Source of the DNA: Torulaspora globosa
Taxonomy: Eukaryota > Ascomycota > Saccharomycetes > Saccharomycetales > Saccharomycetaceae
Assembly (NCBI RefSeq): GCF_014133895.1
Contig: NC_050728.1
Span: forward strand, 558,001 to 622,000
Length of the DNA stretch: 64,000 nucleotides
Direction: 5' to 3'
Positions 27,701 to 35,885 of the stretch are shown piece after piece. A model generated the notes under the pieces. The model was not told the origin of the DNA, did no database searches, and was given only the letters and a program-made list of their open reading frames with translations. Positions within the stretch are counted from its first letter, which is position 1; every line of letters starts with the position of its first letter. A program made the position numbers and the translations under genes.

Positions 27701-29104
27701 GAAGGCAGGCGCACCAAATGAATTTTCGGACTTAGTTCCTGCCGCGACCGATTTTGTTTCTTCACCACTTGAGCTTGCCGTGTTCTTGGATTCACGCGCC
27801 ACCTCGTGCACGGTTGTCTCCTCTGCATCAGAGGCTCGATCAGCACTATCTTCCACTTGTTTGAAGTCGGCGCCTGCAACCAGATCGGTTGCTGGCCTCG
27901 ACACGTCAGGTACCTTGAAAGTGCCCTCTTTTATCGCAGATGAATGGTAAAGCCCAACTATTTGCAGACTTCCTTCGTTGTTCAGTATGTAGATAAGTGG
28001 TAATTTCTCGACACTTTCCACTCCCTGACAAGGCTCCGATATGTTTCCCGTTGTTCTTATGTCTAATGCCATACCGACCGGATTGGTGTCATTATCAGTG
28101 ACTTTGCTTATGGGCAGTACAGCCCTTTCGCTATCCTGTGACGGTTGCACGACTTCCGCAGAGTCCCATATTGATATTTCACTGGAGCAGGCTGAGGCCA
28201 AGATGTTGATCGTTTCGCTTTCGCCAGTAAGAGCCTCTATGTGTACATCGTACGCGGTTGGGTATCTTAGGACAGAACCAAAAGCCGGCGTAATATCGAA
28301 AGACTCGCTAAACGTTGAGTTCTCTGCTGAGAAGTTGACGATATACATTTTGTGATCGTACATGACATCCTCGGCGGATTCCGGTACCCCTTCTCCGTAG
28401 ACGACTAGCAATTGTTTTTTATTCAATACCTTAAGCAGTAGCGGTTGATATTGGTCTCCAAGCTCCTCCAAAAGTTCCGGTGGAACTGCGAGCGTTGACT
28501 GAAGCTCGAGGTGGTCCCCTGCCAACCTCCGGATCTGTATAGAGTTGTTGCTTAGGAGCAGATAAACTTCGTCTCCTAGCGAATCAAAGGAAGCCACGCC
28601 GTCGGCGATCTCTATAGGGGCAGAGGATTTCCCTAGATCATAACAAAGCAGCTCTTGTTCACTAGTCATGGCCAAAAGCTGCTTAGACCGTGACACGCTG
28701 ACCTGCAATAATGGTTGTTTTAAAGAACATGCCTCTTCGAACGAGTCAAAGTTGGCACAGTCAATCTTGTAAACGACGCCTGTCCTACAGACGATGAGAG
28801 CCTCGTTATCTGGCAGAAACTTAACTGCTATCACATCATCCAACGCTTTTTCCCATCGAAAGGATATCTCTGTGTCTTTATGATTCTGAATAAAGTCCCT
28901 CAGCAACTGCAGATCGCCAATCACAACTTTTCCACCAGAAGAGGCAATATAAAGTCCATTCTCGTTGGAAATATCCAAGTTTTGTAACGATGCAAAGGGT
29001 AATTTTTCATTGTACGACGGTAAGATGGCTACCTGACCCAATTTCTTGAAACCATAGTCTTCAGAGGTCTCCGTGTGGACTTCCTCCCCGATTGAACTCC
29101 TCAT
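24785..29104 (-). CDS. NUP159: FG nucleoporin Nup159
   Basis: A cytoplasmic-face nucleoporin that anchors the DEAD-box helicase Dbp5 for mRNA export. It has 1439 residues in the family order. An N-terminal beta-propeller (about 1-400) is rich in short hydrophobic strands. FG repeats follow at about 460-735, mostly SAFG, PAFG and PSFG units separated by short Ser/Thr/Lys spacers. Then comes a charged, Ser-rich acidic region and, from about residue 1180, a C-terminal coiled-coil segment (LQEQLAKSKVEKARDLQEEL) that joins the Nup82-Nsp1 complex. Near the start of the C-terminal part, ISQGIQVYEA resembles a dynein light-chain (Dyn2) docking motif. Orientation and neighbours match YIL115C. Confidence 0.95.
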   Translation of the reverse strand: MRSSIGEEVHTETSEDYGFKKLGQVAILPSYNEKLPFASLQNLDISNENGLYIASSGGKVVIGDLQLLRDFIQNHKDTEISFRWEKALDDVIAVKFLPDNEALIVCRTGVVYKIDCANFDSFEEACSLKQPLLQVSVSRSKQLLAMTSEQELLCYDLGKSSAPIEIADGVASFDSLGDEVYLLLSNNSIQIRRLAGDHLELQSTLAVPPELLEELGDQYQPLLLKVLNKKQLLVVYGEGVPESAEDVMYDHKMYIVNFSAENSTFSESFDITPAFGSVLRYPTAYDVHIEALTGESETINILASACSSEISIWDSAEVVQPSQDSERAVLPISKVTDNDTNPVGMALDIRTTGNISEPCQGVESVEKLPLIYILNNEGSLQIVGLYHSSAIKEGTFKVPDVSRPATDLVAGADFKQVEDSADRASDAEETTVHEVARESKNTASSSGEETKSVAAGTKSENSFGAPAFKSVNTGSAFGSPAFGISESKPAFGTPSFGSTNTELAFGNSPFGQSGSKPAFGSPAFGAPSFGSADSKVAFGTSEDKPTFGTPSFGSSGAESAFGKPSFGHFGAKPAFGSSAFGKTSFSDLGSKPALSAPENKPAFGTPSFGDSGTQSAFGKPSFGDFSTKPTLVTPSLGGTNTSSTFGSPGFVGSDNKPSFGSISTTTPPKGSESKHAFGTASFGTSSKSPFSSLSSSTFQGQNLPFASAPFKKFAENKLPSSGESPSPFASLANKMTDDSQKAAFASSDKLGDFSSTFVASEEQANDLKISNADRERAASAEASYEDLPDEKAQKKALAREAEKESEDEALSSSENLESEEEDQKLSEVGSQEESELSRDKRDFKDTDLSDSTVERGTPSQIQITDHTEDAKSSISAITARIKEGAKLSSSDLQINQFGREDDRRSASPFTAFAGDLKKASSPGFSFASISSSSEKADKRISEKSAVGTAQGNASHSTKPINSSDATASTEKEEAIQRNPFLTKHDDASHGDSQAVIDKSSLKLNTVLKPSSNDINSADAANDSDTLERHNEKDFSSNKPKDASYAQIATSQGLDMTTADNDLSNSEENETTRDSDSSREESYDALDDVLQEELDEAIKTKNQAQKVELPSTIDKALPPKETVEVKKEYISQGIQVYEAVDSALQADIPTACDFTVQSFENDETICALQNMPKSLPEYFTSANITAINFSSQDLTMRSIEKTYHVLSSEIAVWQENAKNIEDFLKDQSTSCIERRTIASVPNVYTWRLQESEKLQDIMSEEMSAFSGSARKIEQLQEQLAKSKVEKARDLQEELYKVKNDYYHYEISSSNPGFAELKHHQLEMQSELRRKMLNAAERLNHIEEMLQILKLYTIDREEIGNNAYVHKLARDLADRDNLCNEITRLREQVDELISRNRSSERQADASKSPDVSNQEIQSLPVAELCLKLRTRMQIGSLLKRR
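26900..27730 (-). repeat. Degenerate tandem repeat encoding the FG region of NUP159
   Basis: Within NUP159 the DNA consists of imperfect repeat units of about 45-75 bases, coding for variants of the segment KPAFGTPSFGS. On the plus strand they read as recurring CCAAATGATGG, CCAAAAGATGG or CCAAACGATGG blocks. Such repeats commonly change in copy number between strains. They also create long spurious open frames on the opposite strand (for example at 27459-27950). Confidence 0.8.
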
Positions 29105-29470
29105 TCAGCCCAGATGACGCCGCTCTTACTCCAGTCTGTGCTCATATCAAGCCGATAGTGGCCAGCTTTAACACCTTGATGATCCGATGGGCGGATCTGA
29201 TCACGTGACCACTCCTGCTGGCAGGCCGGCCTGAAGGGCTTCCCTGGCTGCTGGCTTCCAGGTTTTGACGCTGCTTTATGTCTCCAAGACCACTTCAGTT
29301 GATCCTCTTTATGTTTACGTGGCTTCCCTTCGGTTGCGCAACCGAAATAACGTTTAGCGCTTGCGTCTTGAAATTGGCGAAAACACGCACAGAAGCTTCA
29401 GCTACAACATAGACAGCGTTAGAAATTATTTAATCGTATTTGGTAAGTCTGTAAAACCAACCGCCACTAC
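29105..29470. promoter_or_regulatory. NUP159 upstream region with a TCACGTGA box
   Basis: This 366-base gap has no gene. TCACGTGA at 29211-29218, 107 bases upstream of the NUP159 ATG, is a perfect Cbf1-type E-box (extended GATCACGTGACC). The part nearer POR1 is that gene's 3' flank. Confidence 0.5.
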
Positions 29471-30316
29471 CTAGGCGGAGAAAGACAAAGAGCTACCGAT
29501 CTTGTGAACTGGCTCGGACAAGTTCAAAGCGTTGAAAGAAGCACCGACACCCAAAGTGACGCCCGGTCTCAATTGTTGCTTGTAGGCCAAAGCGACAATA
29601 CCGGAGTCAGCAACCTTGGCCTTGACCTGAGAAGTTGGGTCTGGCAAGTACAACGTAGCAAACTCGATGTTGACGTTAGCCAATTGCTTAGGAGTGGAAA
29701 TGGCCTTGGCACCGACTTGTAAGATTGGGCTCACCTTCTGGAAGAAGGAAACAGTGGTCAACTGAGCGTTGTCAATGGACAAACCCAACGAGTAGTCGCC
29801 AGCGGAGTAACCCAAAGCAACCGCGTAACGAGACAAAGAGCCGCCGGTGATGTCGTAGCCGATCTCGGCACCGCCGACAATGCCCTCGTGAGCCAAAGTC
29901 AGGTCACCAACAAAAGAAGGCCCCTTCAACAGATCGAACGCACCTCTAGCGGTGAAAAATGGTTGCACAAAGTTGACGTTCAATTTGGCAGCCTTAGACA
30001 CACCTGGAACCAAGGAGGTGACCAACTCGGTCTTCAAGCCAGGGGTAACATCAGCCAGCTCGATCTTAGTGTTCAAGTTGTTCGAGTTGGACCAGCCCTG
30101 GGTCAAAGTCAACCCAGTAGCCTTGTCTGAGACCTTGGTCTCAATGTTCGCAGCCAATGGACCATCCTTGACGGTTTGCTTAGCCTTCAAGTCAAACTTG
30201 ACGCCATTCTTGGCAATGGTGCTGACATCCACGGCAGCAACGGAAGTGTGGTAAAAGTCTCTGTTCAACAGATCATTGACACCTTTGTTGATATCGGAGA
30301 AGAAAGGAGGAGCCAT
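29471..30316 (-). CDS. POR1: Mitochondrial outer-membrane porin (VDAC)
   Basis: A voltage-dependent anion channel of 281 residues, against 283 in S. cerevisiae. It forms a 19-strand beta barrel that passes metabolites through the mitochondrial outer membrane. The N terminus MAPPFFSDINKGVNDLLNRDFYHT is the conserved gating helix and first strand. Alternating polar and hydrophobic strands run throughout, and PGLKTELVTSLVPG is typical of the family. The C-terminal beta signal is KIGSSLSFSA. It is the single ancestor of POR1 (YNL055C) and POR2 (YIL114C). Codon use is strongly biased (GGT/TTG/AAG/GTC), as expected for a very abundant protein, so the functional match is to POR1. Confidence 0.97.
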   Translation of the reverse strand: MAPPFFSDINKGVNDLLNRDFYHTSVAAVDVSTIAKNGVKFDLKAKQTVKDGPLAANIETKVSDKATGLTLTQGWSNSNNLNTKIELADVTPGLKTELVTSLVPGVSKAAKLNVNFVQPFFTARGAFDLLKGPSFVGDLTLAHEGIVGGAEIGYDITGGSLSRYAVALGYSAGDYSLGLSIDNAQLTTVSFFQKVSPILQVGAKAISTPKQLANVNIEFATLYLPDPTSQVKAKVADSGIVALAYKQQLRPGVTLGVGASFNALNLSEPVHKIGSSLSFSA

Positions 30317-30972
30317 CTTTCAATTGTATATGTACGGGGTGATGAAAGAGATGGAGTGTGTGGGAAAACTGAATATATTATACGCGATACTCGACTACTT
30401 TAAACAAAGCGAGTTCTCAAGCAAGAATGAAAAATGGTAGTAAGACAGCGTCACACTACCCCTTTTATGTTCCAACGGAAAGCTGCAAGAAAAACGCATG
30501 TGCTTATATGACAAATTTATTGCGTGAACGAACCGAACTGAACAGAACAGCACAGAAGAATCCGCCAAGTGTGGTTGGTTCGACGAACCAAACAGGGCTC
30601 GCTCAATCCAATCAAAACACGAACAAAGCACCTGGTAGTGGTTTGTTGGCTGGCATATGGCACGGCGCACTCAAAAATTCAACACATGGCTTTTTGGCGA
30701 AGTCACCCGGCCACCCTCTGCATGAGGATGTCTGGGTTTAGAGGGTGCACGGGTGTTTCGCATGTTAGGGCTTTGGGTCGCAAATTTAGGGCTTGTATGT
30801 TGCTTCGGTGCTCGTCACGCGTCACAAGCGTTTGGCGAACGCAATGCAATGGCTAATGACGATGGAGTTAATCGAGAGCAAGTATGGCGAACGAATAAGA
30901 AGGGACTGGGATTGTGGTGGTAGTTGTCGAGTGACAGGTAGAGATCGAGATAATCTGAAGTCTTTTGCTGGT
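30317..30972. promoter_or_regulatory. Divergent promoter region POR1-VAC7
   Basis: 656 bases without a separate gene. Visible items: an AT-rich TATA-like segment (ATATATTATA near 30371) on the POR1 side; five degenerate GAACN units with a five-base period at 30526-30550; an odd-centred palindrome TTGGTTCG-A-CGAACCAA at 30575-30591; and an imperfect Rap1-like match near 30743-30756. The VAC7 reading frame is open upstream of the chosen start, with an in-frame ATG at 30844. Confidence 0.5.
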
Positions 30973-33813
30973 ATGGTAGAAGATGATAACAAGCTGATAG
31001 TCGAGACCGAGACCGTGGAGGCGCCCGTGTCGAGCCTGTTGATTGCCAGCACTGCGGCTGGCAATCCCGCGAACGCTAGCGGGGGAGGTGGTAGTCGTAT
31101 GGCTTATAAGGAAGTGTCGGAAGTTGGCGTTGCGGTTCCAGGGATCAAGACAGTTGTCGGCAATACGGTGGGATCGAGAAACGATGCGAGTTCATCGTTG
31201 AAAAAGGTAGACGGAGCTGCGTCTGGGTCGAATATCAATCTTATCGATCATAATCCGATGTCGCCGCATGTGGGACAGGCGTCGCTGCGCAACAAGAAGA
31301 GCTCTTTGTTGATAGACTCGTCGAATGATGACAGGCCGAAGGGTGATGATGAGGTAAAGGGTAGGATGGTGGAGGCGGATTCGAGGATTGGTGCGGGCGG
31401 TGGCACGGGATTGAGGAAACATATGGATGAGATCGCTAATGCGAACCGTGACGAGGCGGAAAGTCACCAGGGGCGGCCGGCTGGGGACGGTGAGCTGGGG
31501 GCTTCGCGAGCGTTTCAATCGTCAAAGGCAAGTTCCGCGGTTCCAACGCCTTTGATGCTACCGGTGGCTAGTCATTCCATCGCGGGTGTTACGGTGCCGC
31601 CGACGTCAATGGTGAGCGCCACGTCGGGCACTCAGGCAAATAGGGCGGCAGAGTCGAAGCCGTTTAACAAGATTATGGAGAGGCCTTCCGTAACCGTTGC
31701 GAGCTCGAGGGAGCTGCTTCGGGATGAAGAGCTGCTGAGGAAGAAGGGCGGTAGTAATGCCAGAGAAGATCAGGTTGCCGGGGGGCCGATCAAGCCATCG
31801 GCAACGCATGCTGAGGACCATGACATCGACTCGCTGCATAAGCCAACGAAGGCAGATTTTTTCGCTGCCAGATTGGCATCCGCGGTCGGTGAAAATGATA
31901 TCAGTGATTCTGAAGAGACCTTCATATACGAGTCCGCCGCCAACTCGACAAAGAATGCCATAGGAACACTTGCGGTTGATCAACAAAATGATCACAGTCC
32001 ACAAGCGCAGCATGGGATTGCCTCCAAGATGAGCGTTCCGGTTTTGAGCAGTAATGCCAAGTTATTGACGCGGTTGAAAAACACAAGGCATACTAGTATG
32101 AGTGCTCTTCCAACGGGCATGGGAACCAAGCAACCGGCTAATATCGAAAGCTTCAATAGCAAAACCGAAGCTCCTCCCCATGGTGGCTCTATGGCTCCCC
32201 CAACGACCTCGACGCTAAATGCGGAGCAGGACAGCGTACGATCTTCAAATGTACATCGTGCTGGCAAGCCAGCGGATGCTCACTCTATCAGGTCTGTCAC
32301 ATCGGAAACGTGGTCTCCCGATAAAAGATTGAGTCTCACGTCCGTGACAAAAGGAGCCAACGGCCCTGCCAAGCAAGGCCACTCTTCGCGTAAACCGTCG
32401 ATATCGAACTCGACACTGCGACATGTTTCTTCTTCACAGGCAGGTACTGCGAGGGGCAAATTCGCAGCCAACAATGCATCCAAACCAGAGCCAGAGGGTA
32501 CTCCGAATGCATGCAACAAGAGAAATCTGCGCACGACAGCTTCAAAGATCTTCGATGCGAACGGCGCTCCCCTGAGGCGATATTCCGGTGTCCCCGACGA
32601 CATCAACCTGGAGGATTTTATAGAGCAATCAAACGGCCACCTAATGCCCAGTGTCAGTAATCAAAAGGAAGAGAGGCAGAAGGTTAATAGTGAGTCCAAT
32701 CACCTTACGGACAAAAGATTCAGCCGAGATATGATGGACCAAGATCACAGACGCACCATCCAGGAGGTGGAAGGCGAGGATAACGGCGACGAAGATGACA
32801 TGCATTCTATGTTTTACTATAACCACCGGGGTGACTTGGAAGCCAGACCACAAATCTCAGACTATGAGGAAGACCCAGAAGCGATGGAGGACGATCATCA
32901 CGATGACAAGTATTTTAACGTGACGTTCAACACTGGTCTTGGGAACTCGAACAGCAGACAACCGCGGCTTTTTGAATCTGGATTTTCACCAGCGGATATC
33001 CATTTCCAGACAAGCCATTTAGGCAATGGCCCCAGCAATGGTCAGGGACAAAATACGAACATCAACGAGCAGACACCATTGAGACACAGAAAACAGTTCT
33101 CGAGAGCTCAATTAAGCTATTCTCCGCATAATTTCTATACCAGAAAGTCGTCGTGGGCCAAGATCAAACATTGCGTATATTTCACCTTTGTCGTCATTTC
33201 ATTGCTAACCACAGGTTTCATCCTAGGGTTCCTGTTGGCCACCAACAAAGAACTGCAAGATTTCAACATAGTGCTCATGGACAATGTGCTGTCCAGTTCC
33301 GATGAGTTGCTTTTCGATATAACCGTCAGCGCTTTCAACCCCGGTTTCTTCGCCATAGGCGTACAGGACGTGAACCTCGACATCTTTGCCAAGAGCGCGT
33401 ACATCTCCAAGAACATACAGGGCTCGAGCGAGCTGAATTCGCCGACAAGGGAGACCATCCTCTTGGGAACAGTCTACACTTTAGAGACCCCGCTGAAATT
33501 CGAAGGCGGTTTTATAAGAAGGAACTACGATGTCTCGGTATCTACAGTCAAACTCTTCGACCCTGGATCCAAGCAGGACCTCCCGGATGGCGACGAACGC
33601 GAGATGACAACCTCTACGGCCGTGAAACGGTCCAAGGACGATGTCCAAAGGTGGAAACTCCTGATAAAACATGAGTACGAGCTCATAGTAAGGGGAAGCA
33701 TGCAGTACAGAGTTCCCTTCTTCAGAAATAGCAAGTCTGTGGCGGTGCAAAACAGTGTGGAAGTCCGCCCTGGCAAGGACGATGACGAAGATGGCGACGA
33801 TGATGAAACCTGA
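30973..33813 (+). CDS. VAC7: Vac7, activator of the PI3P 5-kinase Fab1
   Basis: An integral vacuolar-membrane protein that stimulates Fab1 to make PI(3,5)P2 during osmotic stress and is needed for vacuole inheritance. The ATG at 30973 (MVEDDNKLIVETETVEAPV) aligns with the S. cerevisiae N terminus, giving 946 residues. The frame stays open to a TTG at 30793 with ATG codons from 30844, so an N-terminal extension is formally possible. The N-terminal three quarters are disordered, with conserved islands KPTKADFFAARLASAVGENDISDSEE (given here in part as a landmark), NAKLLTRLKNTRH, APLRRYSGVPDDINLEDFIEQ and DMHSMFYYNH. One span near 733-755 (VVISLLTTGFILGFLLA) is followed by the conserved lumenal domain ending in KWKLLIKHEYELIVRGSM-type sequence. 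The acidic tail is DDDEDGDDDET. Confidence 0.95.
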   Translation: MVEDDNKLIVETETVEAPVSSLLIASTAAGNPANASGGGGSRMAYKEVSEVGVAVPGIKTVVGNTVGSRNDASSSLKKVDGAASGSNINLIDHNPMSPHVGQASLRNKKSSLLIDSSNDDRPKGDDEVKGRMVEADSRIGAGGGTGLRKHMDEIANANRDEAESHQGRPAGDGELGASRAFQSSKASSAVPTPLMLPVASHSIAGVTVPPTSMVSATSGTQANRAAESKPFNKIMERPSVTVASSRELLRDEELLRKKGGSNAREDQVAGGPIKPSATHAEDHDIDSLHKPTKADFFAARLASAVGENDISDSEETFIYESAANSTKNAIGTLAVDQQNDHSPQAQHGIASKMSVPVLSSNAKLLTRLKNTRHTSMSALPTGMGTKQPANIESFNSKTEAPPHGGSMAPPTTSTLNAEQDSVRSSNVHRAGKPADAHSIRSVTSETWSPDKRLSLTSVTKGANGPAKQGHSSRKPSISNSTLRHVSSSQAGTARGKFAANNASKPEPEGTPNACNKRNLRTTASKIFDANGAPLRRYSGVPDDINLEDFIEQSNGHLMPSVSNQKEERQKVNSESNHLTDKRFSRDMMDQDHRRTIQEVEGEDNGDEDDMHSMFYYNHRGDLEARPQISDYEEDPEAMEDDHHDDKYFNVTFNTGLGNSNSRQPRLFESGFSPADIHFQTSHLGNGPSNGQGQNTNINEQTPLRHRKQFSRAQLSYSPHNFYTRKSSWAKIKHCVYFTFVVISLLTTGFILGFLLATNKELQDFNIVLMDNVLSSSDELLFDITVSAFNPGFFAIGVQDVNLDIFAKSAYISKNIQGSSELNSPTRETILLGTVYTLETPLKFEGGFIRRNYDVSVSTVKLFDPGSKQDLPDGDEREMTTSTAVKRSKDDVQRWKLLIKHEYELIVRGSMQYRVPFFRNSKSVAVQNSVEVRPGKDDDEDGDDDET

Positions 33814-34161
33814 CAACGGACATCATTCTATAGCTCTAGCACATTATAGTTCTAGTCTAGCTCTGTGAAACAAAACATGGTTTCGACCTGGTTTCGAACC
33901 CACACTACTTCGCCCGGTTGGCTTCGAGAAACCTAATCCTATTCAGCCTTTTTTTAGAATCAGCCAGCCCAGCGAAGCGTAACCTAAAAAAGCCAGACAC
34001 GTAGATCTTCGGCGAAGAGGCCAACCTATACAGGAAGCATTCCTGTTACGATAGTTTACAGGGCGCAACACCAAGCCATCTGAGGCGATTGAAACGTTCT
34101 TTATCCGGAACGGTTAGTATTGCCATTTCACCAGTTTTGTCTGTTTTGTCTTTTTCATGCT

Positions 34162-34198
34162 TGTTTCATCATCTGAAGCTGAGAGTCAAGTTGAAACA
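34162..34198. promoter_or_regulatory. Inverted pair of pheromone-response elements upstream of MSG5
   Basis: TGTTTCA at 34162-34168 and TGAAACA at 34192-34198 are perfect Ste12 sites in opposite orientation, 30 bases apart, 146-182 bases before the MSG5 ATG. MSG5 is pheromone-induced in S. cerevisiae and feeds back on Fus3. Confidence 0.7.
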
Positions 34199-34343
34199 CA
34201 GAGTCTTCAGCAGAGAAAAATAACTGAATACTTGCTTTAGGATTTGGGAAGGATTAACGAGTTATTGGCTTTACGTTTATATTCTGTGAATCTGATCTTA
34301 TCTCTCATTTTGCCGTTTGAAAGAGTGTCGGCGTGGCGTTTTA

Positions 34344-35660
34344 ATGGCTCAAGAAGCAGAGGAGACTATGGCAACACCCAGCAGCGGCCTGGACATTCGA
34401 TCCAAGTCGCCTCGATCGTTGCAGTCTAGGAATACCAAGAACTTATCTTTGAGTATACAGGAAAGCATTACGTCCTCTGTAACAGATTTTCAGGACGCTC
34501 AGGGTTGTGTACCAAGTGTTGTTACTAAGCCGATAGCGATAGACCGTGAAATGACGAAGAATGGTACAGCAGATCAGCAATTGCAATCTAGGCGGACTGA
34601 GGCATCCATTTATGCCCTTCCTACAGGAGCCAGGTCCGGCTCTACCTCGCCGATTTACAGCCCGAGCGGACTGCGGTCGCCAGATAATGGCGTTGCGCCA
34701 GGGGATAAAGTAGGCCGGGCTCACTCTTTGTCTCTGTCGGTCAAGACGAAAGAGCTGGGGTCGAGCTTGCTGCCGGGGGAACGCGTGAAGACCATGTATT
34801 CGGTATTCGAGACCTCTACGCCTAAATCGAATCACTTCGGTTCAAAAGATGGAAGATCGTGGCCAACTGGAGTAGATCGGGGCACTAGCGACGTGACTTT
34901 GTCATATCCAGAAGCCATAAAGGGGGACGCGTATCCTTCAGGGCCATTAATGGTTATACCGCCAAACGTGTACCTTTACTCGGAGCCAAAGTTAGAGGAG
35001 ATCCTGGACTTTGACGTAGTCATCAACGTGGCGAAGGAGGTCCCCAATATGAAGCAACTAGTGCCCGGGACAAAATCTATCTCCTACCACCATGTCGAGT
35101 GGAGCCACAACAGTAAGATATCGACAGACTTGGACTATCTGACAGATCTCATACACAAGGCTTCCGCGACGAGCAAGAAGGTGCTTATACATTGTCAATG
35201 CGGCGTTTCTCGTTCTGCATCCCTGGTAGTGGCATACATCATGAGGTATCACAACCTGGGCTTAAATGATGCATATAACCATGTGAAAGGCATCGCCAAG
35301 GATATCAGCCCGAACATGAGCCTGATTTTTCAGCTCATGGAATGGAACGAGCTTCGCAACAAGACACCGAGGCAGCCGGAAGAGGCTGAGACTCGGGATA
35401 TGTCTACCTCATCGACTTCGCCTACCAATGACCTCACCATCGTTTCGCCAGAGTCGACGCCCAGGACACCTGGAGAATTCTTCAACAAGGTCTCAACAGC
35501 GTCCTCTTCGTCTACCGCATCTACAAGCAGCACCATAATCGTTAGCCAGAATCAGTCGAAGCCAGTCGCCCTGTCGCCAGGTCTAGGTAATTATCTGTCG
35601 ACCGACATATCCGCTCCATCTCCTACAGACAACTTTTGGAGTAGGTTTGATGCTGTCTAG
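34344..35660 (+). CDS. MSG5: Dual-specificity MAP-kinase phosphatase Msg5/Sdp1
   Basis: A 438-residue phosphatase that removes Thr and Tyr phosphates from MAP kinases (Fus3 and Slt2 in S. cerevisiae). It is the single ancestor of MSG5 (YNL053W) and SDP1 (YIL113W). ATG 34344 was chosen; the frame begins nine codons earlier at TTG. The N-terminal third is disordered and holds SPRSLQSRNTKNLSLSIQ, which matches the Msg5 N terminus used for MAP-kinase docking. The catalytic domain spans about 190-360. Cys284 and Arg290 form the CX5R loop in LIHCQCGVSRSASLVVAY, and the general-acid loop precedes it. The C-terminal tail is Ser/Thr-rich. Paired Ste12 elements upstream suggest pheromone feedback. Confidence 0.94.
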   Translation: MAQEAEETMATPSSGLDIRSKSPRSLQSRNTKNLSLSIQESITSSVTDFQDAQGCVPSVVTKPIAIDREMTKNGTADQQLQSRRTEASIYALPTGARSGSTSPIYSPSGLRSPDNGVAPGDKVGRAHSLSLSVKTKELGSSLLPGERVKTMYSVFETSTPKSNHFGSKDGRSWPTGVDRGTSDVTLSYPEAIKGDAYPSGPLMVIPPNVYLYSEPKLEEILDFDVVINVAKEVPNMKQLVPGTKSISYHHVEWSHNSKISTDLDYLTDLIHKASATSKKVLIHCQCGVSRSASLVVAYIMRYHNLGLNDAYNHVKGIAKDISPNMSLIFQLMEWNELRNKTPRQPEEAETRDMSTSSTSPTNDLTIVSPESTPRTPGEFFNKVSTASSSSTASTSSTIIVSQNQSKPVALSPGLGNYLSTDISAPSPTDNFWSRFDAV

Positions 35661-35885
35661 GCCCGCTGAAGCATATCGCATTGAAACTGCTGGTCAGTCA
35701 CTCACTACAACAATTTATATACTTGTACCTTCATTAAAAATTGTAACTACTATACCTCGGTTTCCACCGCTTGTATCAAGCTTTATCACTTTGGGCTTCG
35801 CTTCTAGTATCAATAAGTACAAAAACGAAAGTTTAAAGCACCTTAAATCACATCAAGACTCAGACAGCTGCAGCCATTAGCGACC

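Noticed and set aside
27459..27950. 163-codon plus-strand frame inside NUP159
   Set aside because: It is an antisense shadow of the FG-repeat region; the regular repeat composition keeps the other frames open.
30743..30756. Rap1-like ACACCCGTGCACC near POR1-VAC7
   Set aside because: It mismatches the core ACA of the Rap1 consensus, so I do not call a site.
33870..33935. TTCGAACC-containing stretch that looks like a tRNA T-arm on the minus strand
   Set aside because: The T stem has two mismatches, the best acceptor-like pairing (GGTTTC/GAAACC) encloses only about 55 bases, and no anticodon arm can be drawn.
33944..33957. Rlm1-like CTTTTTTTAG upstream of MSG5
   Set aside because: It lacks the required A at the third position of CTAWWWWTAG and lies in a simple T run about 390 bases upstream.
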